From: JBBITW01 sp037440525
GTDB taxonomy: Bacteria > Desulfobacterota > BSN033 > UBA1163
Direction of reading: 5' to 3'
Length of the DNA: 31,834 bases
Assembly (NCBI GenBank): GCA_037440525.1
Contig: JBBITW010000016.1
Span: 1-31,834, forward strand
Position 1 is the stretch's first letter. Each line of letters opens with the position of its first letter. The notes beneath the pieces are model-generated. The model saw only the letters and a program-made list of their open reading frames with translations, was not told where the DNA came from and did no database searches. This document shows, piece by piece, positions 1 through 6,646 of the stretch. Made by a program: the position numbers and the translations under genes.

Positions 1-90
1 TTATAGGTATCCGCTCGAAGGCTTTTCCACCCCACCTCCCCAGTCTATAAGACTCTTTTTAAATACTTTTTCAGAGGTCTCAATTTTTTT
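1..90. repeat. Partial copy of a dispersed palindromic repeat, family A
   Basis: Bases about 31-80 match, in reverse complement, the left half of the element at 21676-21791. Both contain the arm actttttcagag (here 65-76) and an acctccccagt block (here 34-44). I judge the 50-base stretch by eye to be roughly 80-85% identical. The copy runs off the left edge, so its full length is unknown. No coding capacity is visible. Confidence 0.65.
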
Positions 91-92
91 TA

Positions 93-142
93 TTGACAAT
101 TATTATATTGTATTATATTGTATTTTATATCATTTTAGGAGG
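93..142 (+). promoter_or_regulatory. Promoter with 10 bp direct repeats, and ribosome binding site, for the RHH operon
   Basis: A perfect TTGACA sits at 93-98. TATATT at 114-119 (15 nt spacer) is the best -10 candidate. The region between and over it is a perfect 10 bp tandem repeat, tattatattg at 101-110 and 111-120, followed by a partial third copy. AGGAGG at 137-142 is a strong ribosome binding site five bases before a TTG start at 148. Direct repeats with one-helical-turn spacing over a promoter suit a ribbon-helix-helix operator; that reading is inference. Confidence 0.5.
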
Positions 143-147
143 CCTTA

Positions 148-330
148 TTGGGAAAGACGAAGATTGCAAGAACAATCTATATTAAAAACGAACAGTTAGA
201 GGCCTTAAAGAGATTGTCTGAAAGAACCAAGGTTCCCCAGTCAGTCTATGTACGTGAGGCCTTGGATATGCTCTTGGAGAAATATTCTGACCAATTGAAG
301 TTTGATTTTAAGGAATCCTTTAAGGAATGA
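148..330 (+). CDS. Ribbon-helix-helix (CopG/Arc-type) small DNA-binding protein
   Basis: This 60-residue protein has the ribbon-helix-helix layout. A short beta strand (ARTIYI, residues 7-12) is followed by a helix (NEQLEALKRLSERT), a turn (KVPQSVY) and a second helix (VREALDMLLEKY). The tail is charged. Proteins of this fold bind DNA as dimers and often repress their own operon. The start is TTG, chosen because AGGAGG lies five bases upstream and no in-frame ATG exists nearby. The stop overlaps the ATG of the next gene (ATGA), so the two are probably translationally coupled. Its place in front of a ParA-type gene suggests operon autoregulation or a DNA-anchoring role. An antitoxin role is unlikely because the next gene encodes a HEAT protein rather than a toxin. 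Confidence 0.8.
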   Translation: MGKTKIARTIYIKNEQLEALKRLSERTKVPQSVYVREALDMLLEKYSDQLKFDFKESFKE

Positions 331-1100
331 ATTTATTCCTGAAGGATTTCAATGAAAGGATAAATGTGGTCGAACGTTTTCGATTGGTCCATCTAAAATC
401 AGAAGGCTCAGAGAGGGAGATTTTTGATAGAGAGCAACATATTTCTAAGAAAGATGGGAAGGATATGAATATTGATTCCCATCCTCGAGAATATCAATTT
501 TCAGAGTTTTCCTCTTCCGAAGTGGTCCTGAAACAGGCAAAGACTGATTTAAAACATCCTGATCCTCGGATCAGAGCTATGGCTGTAAAATATTACTTGG
601 AGAAATCAAATCTCTCCGTTACGATGCCTCTGCTTCATGAGATTCTTTCAGATAGCGATCCATCAGTAAGAATTCAGGCTTTATGTTCATTGATTAAATT
701 TAAAAATCCTGTAATCTCCCCTCTATTGAAGAGGCATCTTAAAGATAATGATCCTATGGTAAGAATCACTGCCTTAAGGGGAATGTTTCAACTGGGTGAG
801 AAGATAGACTTAAATATCCTCCTTCAGCTTTTAAGTGATGAATCTCCATGGGTAAGGAGAAAGATAGCGGTTCTTCTTGGATGGAGTCCGATAGAAGGGG
901 TTTTACCAATACTGATTGAAATGTCAAAGGATAAAGATGTAAAAGTAAGAAAGGCAGCTCTTTTCTCCCTTATCAACCTTTATCCTGAGGAAGGAGAGGA
1001 ACGTTTGATTGAGGCAACAATCGATCCATCTCCTGAGATTCGGCAGTGGGCAAGAGAACGTTTGGATAGGATCTTTCTCAGGCCCATAAGTAAAAGGTAA
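327..1100 (+). CDS. HEAT-repeat protein, possible PomY-like partner of ParA
   Basis: This 257-residue protein has a charged, low-complexity N-terminal part (about residues 1-65). About six HEAT units of roughly 30 residues follow. Each carries the signature D/S-P-x-V/I-R-x-x-A: DPRIRAMAV, DPSVRIQAL, DPMVRITAL, SPWVRRKIA, DVKVRKAAL and SPEIRQWAR. HEAT arrays form curved helical scaffolds for protein-protein contact, and no catalytic motif is visible. No signal peptide or membrane segment is present, so it should be cytoplasmic. It overlaps the upstream RHH gene by four bases and lies 37 bases before the ParA gene, implying one operon. PomY of Myxococcus also combines a HEAT domain with a ParA partner; that link is by architecture only. 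PBS-lyase-like HEAT proteins of unrelated function are the alternative. Confidence 0.8.
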   Translation: MNLFLKDFNERINVVERFRLVHLKSEGSEREIFDREQHISKKDGKDMNIDSHPREYQFSEFSSSEVVLKQAKTDLKHPDPRIRAMAVKYYLEKSNLSVTMPLLHEILSDSDPSVRIQALCSLIKFKNPVISPLLKRHLKDNDPMVRITALRGMFQLGEKIDLNILLQLLSDESPWVRRKIAVLLGWSPIEGVLPILIEMSKDKDVKVRKAALFSLINLYPEEGEERLIEATIDPSPEIRQWARERLDRIFLRPISKR

Positions 1101-1137
1101 GTATCCTATTAGAGTTGAATTTGGAAGAAATAAATCT

Positions 1138-2148
1138 ATGATGACCCAAACCCATCCCCAAGTTCAAAGGGCTCAGATTTTTCGAGGCAGGGTCTATTCA
1201 CCAATGGCCTTTGCAAGGCTTCTTGGGATATCAAAACAGGAGCTTCTGGAGAAGGAATCTCAAGGTATTTTCCCTCCCCCAAAAAGGAATTCTGAGAAAG
1301 AAAGGTACTACAAGCCGGAGGATGTGGTCAACTATAGGAAATACATGGGAGTTCCATGGGCAGTGCCATCTGTAAGGAAACAGCTATTTCTAAATTTTAA
1401 AGGAGGAACAGGAAAGAGCAGTATATCTGCTTCATATGGGTTTCGATTAGCTCAGATAGGATTTCGGACTCTACTAATCGACCTTGATCCCCAGGGCCAC
1501 CTGACTCAATGTCTTGGGATAAACAGCGATCAGTTTCCAAAGACCCTCTTCAATACTCTTGTTGAAAAGGAGGATATTGATAGGGTAATTATTAAGACAG
1601 ACCTCCCGACATTGGATATAATTCCTTCCAATTTAAACCTCTCACCCGTAGAGCTCTCTCTCTTTTCAATGAATTCGAGGGAATTTAGACTAAAGAGGGT
1701 TCTCAGCTCTATCGAAAAGAATTACGATGTTATCGTAATGGATGCCTCCCCGAGCATTGGTCTGCTGAATCTAAATGCTATTCTTGCATCAAATGACCTC
1801 TTAATACCAGTACTGGCAGACTTCCTTTCTTATCATGGTCTCAAGATACTTTTCGAAACCCTCTCTACTATTGAAGAGGACTTTTCTTTTGTATTTGAGA
1901 ATATCTTTATCTTTCTCAACCGATATAATGAGTCCCACAGAATTTGCAGACGATCAAAGAAGGCACTTGAAACCCATTACAGGAAGTATCTCCTAAGTAC
2001 CGTGATTCGACAGGATACGAAGATAGCGGAGGCAACAAGCCAAGGAACTCCTATATTTCTGTTTGCCCAATCCTCAAAGGGCGCTGAAGATATACAGAAC
2101 CTTATTGATGAAATCTTTGGATTGAAAGGAAATGGATATGTCAGATGA
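1138..2148 (+). CDS. ParA/MinD-family ATPase with N-terminal MerR-like DNA-binding domain
   Basis: The protein has 336 residues. Residues about 18-72 look like a MerR-type winged helix: SPMAFARLLGISKQELLEKE, then a G-x-F-P-P-P wing and YYKPEDVVNYRKY. The ParA ATPase core follows. The deviant Walker A is KGGTGKSS (88-95), with the signature lysine at 88. LIDLDPQG lies at 113-120 and the Walker B MDASPSIG at 201-208. RQDTKIAEATSQGTPIF (291-307) matches the C-terminal region implicated in nonspecific DNA binding in ParA proteins. Walker B has S where plasmid ParAs usually have P (PPSLG). Two tandem ATGs are possible starts. The stop overlaps the next gene by 17 bases. No ParB gene or parS-like repeat cluster lies nearby, so it looks like an orphan ParA used for positioning cargo rather than for plasmid partition. 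Confidence 0.88.
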   Translation: MMTQTHPQVQRAQIFRGRVYSPMAFARLLGISKQELLEKESQGIFPPPKRNSEKERYYKPEDVVNYRKYMGVPWAVPSVRKQLFLNFKGGTGKSSISASYGFRLAQIGFRTLLIDLDPQGHLTQCLGINSDQFPKTLFNTLVEKEDIDRVIIKTDLPTLDIIPSNLNLSPVELSLFSMNSREFRLKRVLSSIEKNYDVIVMDASPSIGLLNLNAILASNDLLIPVLADFLSYHGLKILFETLSTIEEDFSFVFENIFIFLNRYNESHRICRRSKKALETHYRKYLLSTVIRQDTKIAEATSQGTPIFLFAQSSKGAEDIQNLIDEIFGLKGNGYVR

Positions 2149-2470
2149 GTTTACAAATCAAGTAGCACAAAGATTCCCAAACACGATCAGCAGGGAATCA
2201 ATAGAAAAACCATGGGATGTCCCCGAACCAAAACTGCTTTCCCCTTTAATGAAATCGAGCGAAGAATCGAGAAGAGAGGATATCTCAGAACGAATCAATA
2301 CCCTCTATTCTGAACTCCGTTCCTCTTTGACCGTGAGATCTGCACTGGAGTTTGATCTCAAGAAGGCGAATCGAATTCTTGAGGAGGTAAACCGTATTAA
2401 GTTGGAGGTGGAAAAGATCATCGAAATGTTAAGGGTTATGGAGGAGTATATGAGGGAGAGGCTAAAATAG
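2132..2470 (+). CDS. Small coiled-coil protein encoded next to ParA
   Basis: This 112-residue protein has a polar N-terminal half (about 1-48) rich in S, E, P and K that is likely disordered. The C-terminal half (about 50-112) is predicted coiled coil, with leucine/isoleucine heptads running through FDLKKANRILEEVNRIK and on to the end. Starts at 2132 or 2138 are both ATG inside the parA 3' end, so translation is probably coupled. Residues 55-76 share I-x-x-L-x-x-x-L-x-S-S-x-x-x-R-x-A-L-E-x-D with residues 85-106 of the protein from 2675. Small partly disordered partners of orphan ParA ATPases (for example McdB) act as cargo adaptors and ATPase activators. That role here is inferred from position. 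I recognise no named family. Confidence 0.72.
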   Translation: MDMSDEFTNQVAQRFPNTISRESIEKPWDVPEPKLLSPLMKSSEESRREDISERINTLYSELRSSLTVRSALEFDLKKANRILEEVNRIKLEVEKIIEMLRVMEEYMRERLK

Positions 2471-2501
2471 CTCCCTTTTTTGAGGGAAAGATAATTAAGA
2501 C

Positions 2502-2639
2502 CTAAATTGAGCGATTTTTTTACTAAAAGTATTTATTTATCAGTCATTGTGTGGCAATCTCATAGATTCCTCGCTCCGCTCGGAATGACAATTTTGGAGA
2601 GATTGCTTCGCAATGACAATCTTGAATCGCTCAATTTAG
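2502..2639. repeat. 138 bp MITE-like element with 15 bp terminal inverted repeats (family B)
   Basis: The ends are perfect inverted repeats: ctaaattgagcgatt at 2502-2516 and aatcgctcaatttag at 2625-2639. The interior holds two smaller palindromes, attcctcgctccgctcggaat (given here as its two arms around 2566-2586) and attgcttcgcaat near 2602-2614. The first closely matches, in reverse complement, 31792-31816 at the right edge. There is no open reading frame. It sits between the two coiled-coil genes, separating the second from the parA operon, and would fold strongly in RNA. No convincing target-site duplication is visible. Confidence 0.75.
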
Positions 2640-2674
2640 ATAAGATTTAATAAGTAAAATATAAAGGAGGCGAG

Positions 2675-3490
2675 ATGAAGCCAAAGACTCATATCCTTAC
2701 GTCCGATGGGTTTGATACAATCGTAGCCGAGAAGATGCCAAAGATTAAGAGGTTGGAAGATGAAGTTAAACAGGAGAAAACAGAAGAGGGACAATTATAC
2801 GAGGAGGAGCATCAGGAGGTCACTGAAAAGATACAATCATCAGAAGAAAGACTGAGAAGATCGGTTGGAGTAGAATCTCTCGCAGAGCTATCAACATCGG
2901 AGCAGGGCCTCGATGTAACGAAGCTGATCGATGATCTCCATAATCAACTCCTTTCCTCTAATCGTATAAGAAGGGCATTGGAATTGGATATTGTTTCATA
3001 TCAAAAGACCATCCACCAGTTGATCAAAGACAATAAGGATCTTCGCCTTCAAATAGAGGATTTGAAGAACGAGCTTCAGAGGTTTAGAGAGATCCATTTT
3101 GAGTCGGTTTATCTAAAAGAAGAAAATGAGGATGCCTTAGAAAAGATACATGAGTTTCAGGAAGAATTGAGACAGGCGAGAGAAACCTTATCAAAAGCAG
3201 AAAAGGAGAAGGCAGACTTGCTTAAACGTATTCAAGAGTTGGAATCCCAGATGGATCAGAAAGAGATCTTTATAATAAAGGGAAGGATGAAGGAAAGGGA
3301 AGCCTCCCATTTTTATGAAGAGAATCAAGAACTCCAAACCCGACTCAATGAAGCCCTGAACCAAAACTTAGAATTGGAAAAGAAATATGAATCTTTAAAG
3401 AGATCGTTTCGTGAAGTTAAGGACTCCTTAACCCTACTTCGGGATTCATATAAAAAGGATTTTTATCAATCCCCTGAAAATTTAGAATGA
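2675..3490 (+). CDS. Long coiled-coil protein, possible PomX-like scaffold
   Basis: The protein has 271 residues and a strong ribosome binding site (AAAGGAGGCGAG). The first 80 residues are charged (E/K/Q/S) and probably disordered. From about residue 83 to 258 it is almost continuous predicted coiled coil, with stretches such as LRLQIEDLKNEL, AEKEKADLLKRIQELESQ and LQTRLNEALNQNLELEKKYE. There is no enzyme motif, signal peptide or membrane segment. Residues 85-106 (I-D-D-L-H-N-Q-L-L-S-S-N-R-I-R-R-A-L-E-L-D-I) share a motif with the 112-residue protein upstream, supporting a common partner such as the ParA ATPase or the HEAT protein. A disordered N-terminus plus C-terminal coiled coil recalls PomX of Myxococcus, but coiled coils are easily confused and homology is unproven. 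Confidence 0.72.
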   Translation: MKPKTHILTSDGFDTIVAEKMPKIKRLEDEVKQEKTEEGQLYEEEHQEVTEKIQSSEERLRRSVGVESLAELSTSEQGLDVTKLIDDLHNQLLSSNRIRRALELDIVSYQKTIHQLIKDNKDLRLQIEDLKNELQRFREIHFESVYLKEENEDALEKIHEFQEELRQARETLSKAEKEKADLLKRIQELESQMDQKEIFIIKGRMKEREASHFYEENQELQTRLNEALNQNLELEKKYESLKRSFREVKDSLTLLRDSYKKDFYQSPENLE

Positions 3491-3538
3491 GTCGAATGCT
3501 GAGAATCGCTAAATTGAGATCTTAATAAACCTTGAATT

Positions 3539-4198
3539 TCAGGCGGCTCGCCTGTAAGGGTGAAGAGGGTCTGACTCATCTCTTTCCTCACGAAAAAGAT
3601 TTACCCTGTATCCTACCAATTCAATACCAATTCTAATGGCCTCATTTATTGGATATAGTTCCTTACCGTAGACTGGATTCAACAATGCTATCCTCTTTGC
3701 ATAAAAAGAGTTAATCGGCAAATCCAGGCCCTCCTCAATCATTGCCTTGATCTTTGAGCACTTTTCGGGTTTTTCCTTTTTAACAATCGAGCATAGAATG
3801 ATGATCGGTCGTCCATATTTGTCTTCTATTGCAGAAAATCCAAATAAACGGCAGATGAGTGGCCTGAATGGATAAACATAGCAATGTCCTTTTTCTTTAT
3901 CAGTCAAATTATCTTTGTAAAAGATGCATAAAGAAGACCTATCAACCCTGTTGAGCCTTTCTAAGAATATCTCTGCCTCACCTTTTTCCCAAAGATGAAT
4001 GGCTAAAGGAATCACCTCAAAGATAGAAGTCTCAATCTTATAGGAAGGGATCTTACAACATTTACCACAATTTTTTATACAATCGATCCCGGATACCTTT
4101 TTAAAAAACTCTATTCGATAATCAAGCTCATTATAGATCTCAAGGAGTTCTTTATAACCGAAAAATGATGATGATATTTCATCACCAATCCCAAGCAT
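3539..4198 (-). CDS. YkgJ-family CxxxCxxCC cysteine-cluster protein
   Basis: About 219 residues. It shows the YkgJ-family cluster C-x3-C-x2-C-C in DCIKNCGKCCKIP and the second block CYVYPFRPLICRLFGF, the C-x-x-Y-P-x-R-P-x-x-C-R-x-F signature. These cysteines are thought to bind zinc or an iron-sulfur cluster; the biochemical role is not established. An upstream TTG start (4204) is possible, but the ATG at 4198 has AAGGAAG nine bases before it and is preferred. It is the last gene of the minus-strand catabolic block, 71 bases after the acyl-CoA synthetase. It converges with the coiled-coil gene across a 48-base gap. A short stem (CAGGCG/CGCCTG, 3540-3554) covers its stop codon but has no T-tract. 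Confidence 0.8.
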   Translation of the reverse strand: MLGIGDEISSSFFGYKELLEIYNELDYRIEFFKKVSGIDCIKNCGKCCKIPSYKIETSIFEVIPLAIHLWEKGEAEIFLERLNRVDRSSLCIFYKDNLTDKEKGHCYVYPFRPLICRLFGFSAIEDKYGRPIIILCSIVKKEKPEKCSKIKAMIEEGLDLPINSFYAKRIALLNPVYGKELYPINEAIRIGIELVGYRVNLFREERDESDPLHPYRRAA

Positions 4199-4269
4199 CC
4201 TCAATCACTTCCTTAGAATTGGGGATTTGACCAGATTAAGATCTAAATAATGATAACCTATCCAGATTG

Positions 4270-5907
4270 TTACTCCAATTCATATTCTCTTATTGCTATC
4301 TCTCTCATCTTGAATTTCTGGATTTTTCCGAGAGGGGTCATTGGAAATTCAGAGACTATTTTTAAATAGCGAGGCACATGAGAAGGTGGAAGCTTTTCCC
4401 TGAAGAATTGCAGAAGCTCTTCTCTTCCCAATTCAGCACCCTCTTCTAATTTAACCCAGGCAGCTATCTCTTCTCCTGATTCTTTATCAGGAACGCCAAA
4501 GATTTGAATATTCAAAATCTTTGGATGGCCAAAGAGGATTTCCTCAATCTCGGTGGGATAGATTGTTTCCCCTCTCTTATTTATGACCTCTTTTAATCTA
4601 CCTGTTATCCTCAGGTAGCCACTTTCATCCATACTGCCAAGATCACCAGTATGAAGCCAACCATCAGGATCTATTGCCCTGGCTGTTGCTACGGGCATCT
4701 TATAATAACCTTTCATATTAAAGCCCCTTGAACAGATCTCACCTATAAAACCCCTTCGAAGTTCATGCCCTGATACGGGATCTATAATTTTTAGTTCAAC
4801 ATCCGGAAGGGCTCTTCCAACTGTTGAAACCCTTAACTCAAGTGGGTCATCAGGATGTGTCATTGTAATCCATGAAGATGCCTCTGTCTGTCCGTATCCG
4901 ATGACAATCTCTTTAACCCCCATTTCCTCCACAATCCTTTTCATCAACTCCATCGGGCATTGAGCCCCTCCCATAATTCCAGTTCGAAGGGATTTGAGAT
5001 TGAAATTTCTATAGCCTGGATTATCCATTAAACTGATGAATGCATTGGGAGAGCCATAGAGCGCTGTACACCTTTCCTTTTCGATTGCCTCGAGGATCTT
5101 CTCTGGATCAAAGGTTTCAGAGGGGATAACGATGGTTGCCCCTTTTATAACTGCTGCCAGTGTGACACAGATACTGCCAAACATGTGTGATAGAGGGACA
5201 GAGAGACAGAGCCTATCTTTCTCGGTCAATCTCTGATTCTCAGCACTTCGGAGGGTTGTGTTGATAACTCCAAAATGGCTTGACATAACCCCTTTTGGAG
5301 AACCTGTCGTTCCAGATGTATAGAGAATTGTTATAACATCCTCAGGCTGAGATAGGCTTGCTTTTTCAACAAATACCTCTCTGGAGACTCTCTCTCCAAT
5401 CTCAAATAGATTTTTCCATTTCAACATCCCATCAATCTCCAACTCAGAGATTAAGATGAGTTGCTTTAATTCAGGAAGGTTTGAACAATTGAGTTTATCT
5501 GAATGATAATGACCAATCTCAGGACAGATCTTTTGAACGACCTCGATATATTCCTTACCCTTCAGCCCCTCGCTGAGGATAAGGGCCTTTGCATCAGATT
5601 GCTTAAGAAGGTATTCAAGCTCAGCAAGCCGGTAACTGGTATCCACACTCACCAGGACTGCGCCTATCTTTGCGAGGGCAAACTGGGTAACGATCCATTC
5701 CCATCGATTCGGGCTCCAGAGGGCAACATGATCCCCCTTTTCAAGACCAATTCTAAGGAATCCTTTAGCAAGGAGTTCAATCTCATTTAAAAATTTTTTG
5801 TACGTTAACCTGATACCTTTTTGGATATCAACTATTGCCTCATTATCAGGGTATTTAAATCCAATTTCATCAAGGAGATCTCCAGCAGTTATCCTTAAAA
5901 GATTCAT
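4270..5907 (-). CDS. AMP-dependent acyl-CoA synthetase/ligase (ANL superfamily)
   Basis: About 545 residues. It activates a carboxylic acid with ATP to an acyl-adenylate and then probably a CoA thioester. Motifs present are the P-loop TSGTTGSPKG, GYGQTEAS (A5 region), the hinge region GWLHTGDLG followed by GRLKEVINKRGE, and the C-terminal PLGKIQKFKMRE with the catalytic lysine. The substrate is not readable; family members include medium-chain fatty acid and aromatic acid CoA ligases. An ATG at 5940 would overlap the upstream gene, but the ATG at 5907 has AAGGAGGG five bases ahead and fits the family N-terminus, so I chose it. It follows the radical SAM gene by 14 bases and is probably cotranscribed with it. 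Confidence 0.88.
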   Translation of the reverse strand: MNLLRITAGDLLDEIGFKYPDNEAIVDIQKGIRLTYKKFLNEIELLAKGFLRIGLEKGDHVALWSPNRWEWIVTQFALAKIGAVLVSVDTSYRLAELEYLLKQSDAKALILSEGLKGKEYIEVVQKICPEIGHYHSDKLNCSNLPELKQLILISELEIDGMLKWKNLFEIGERVSREVFVEKASLSQPEDVITILYTSGTTGSPKGVMSSHFGVINTTLRSAENQRLTEKDRLCLSVPLSHMFGSICVTLAAVIKGATIVIPSETFDPEKILEAIEKERCTALYGSPNAFISLMDNPGYRNFNLKSLRTGIMGGAQCPMELMKRIVEEMGVKEIVIGYGQTEASSWITMTHPDDPLELRVSTVGRALPDVELKIIDPVSGHELRRGFIGEICSRGFNMKGYYKMPVATARAIDPDGWLHTGDLGSMDESGYLRITGRLKEVINKRGETIYPTEIEEILFGHPKILNIQIFGVPDKESGEEIAAWVKLEEGAELGREELLQFFREKLPPSHVPRYLKIVSEFPMTPLGKIQKFKMREIAIREYELE

Positions 5908-5921
5908 AAATACCCTCCTTA

Positions 5922-6635
5922 TTAACCGCCCGTCCAACATAAAGAGGCCTTTTTGAGGTTTTCCTCAACGAATGGATAGAGAATAAGTTCTTCCTCCTCG
6001 AATTCATAAAAACTCGAATCGATCGCCTTTAGTCTTTTTCTGAGATTTTCAATATCCTTTTGCGATGAGAAATTTGCCATAACAGCAGGAAAACAATCAA
6101 TCCCTTCTTCTATCATATTGAGAAGTGCCCTTAGTTGTAAATCAAACCCCTCAGGCCTTGCACCTGTTAACCTTGTGAAATCCTCTGAAGAGGCTCCCTT
6201 TATGCTCACCCTTACATAAAGATTTGGAAAGCTGGAAAGGTCCTTTGCATATGTTGAGTCATGGCCAATCAGTATCCCATTGGTCTCGAGGATGAATTGA
6301 ATATCCTCGGGAATAAGCTCGAGGATCTTTAAGAGATGAAAACGATTTATGGTTGGTTCATTGCCGCTTAACCTCATCTTCTGGAATCCCTTTCTTCGAG
6401 CAATAGAGATAAGATTTTGAGAAACCTCTTCGGGAGAGTAAAACCTTCCAACCCTTTGGGGTTGAGTCACTATATGCCATGACCAGCAGAAAAGGCATCT
6501 AAGATAGCATCCAACACAATCAGCAGTAGCGATCCCTCCATAGTAAGGGGCGGGTCGGAATCGATAGTACTTTCTTTTCTCACCTGAATTAACAACCTTT
6601 CCAACCTCTTCACAAAACGATACAGGATCAATCAT
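5922..6635 (-). CDS. Radical SAM protein of unknown substrate
   Basis: The protein has 237 residues. The 4Fe-4S motif C-x3-C-x2-C is CYLRCLFC (Cys43, 47, 50), and GNEPT (in RLSGNEPT) resembles the SAM-binding GGEP motif. ETNGILIG and the later strand RVSIKG fit the radical SAM barrel. The spacing recalls PflA-like activating enzymes and archaeal radical SAM proteins, but no glycyl-radical partner is nearby. Several other cysteines (8, 40, the C-terminal SLCWTGG) could bind a second cluster or the substrate. There is no clear ribosome binding site before the ATG. It starts 11 bases after the carbamoyltransferase stop and so may be read by coupling. Its role in this operon is unknown. Confidence 0.82.
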   Translation of the reverse strand: MIDPVSFCEEVGKVVNSGEKRKYYRFRPAPYYGGIATADCVGCYLRCLFCWSWHIVTQPQRVGRFYSPEEVSQNLISIARRKGFQKMRLSGNEPTINRFHLLKILELIPEDIQFILETNGILIGHDSTYAKDLSSFPNLYVRVSIKGASSEDFTRLTGARPEGFDLQLRALLNMIEEGIDCFPAVMANFSSQKDIENLRKRLKAIDSSFYEFEEEELILYPFVEENLKKASLCWTGG

Positions 6636-6646
6636 AAATCTATATT

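Noticed and set aside
148..1100. RHH gene plus next gene as a toxin-antitoxin pair
   Set aside because: The second gene is a HEAT-repeat scaffold with no RelE, PIN or MazF-type features, and ParA follows in the same operon.
3540..3554. Stem CAGGCG-GCT-CGCCTG as a terminator between convergent genes
   Set aside because: Only six base pairs, no T-tract on either strand, and it lies within the last codons of the YkgJ-type gene.
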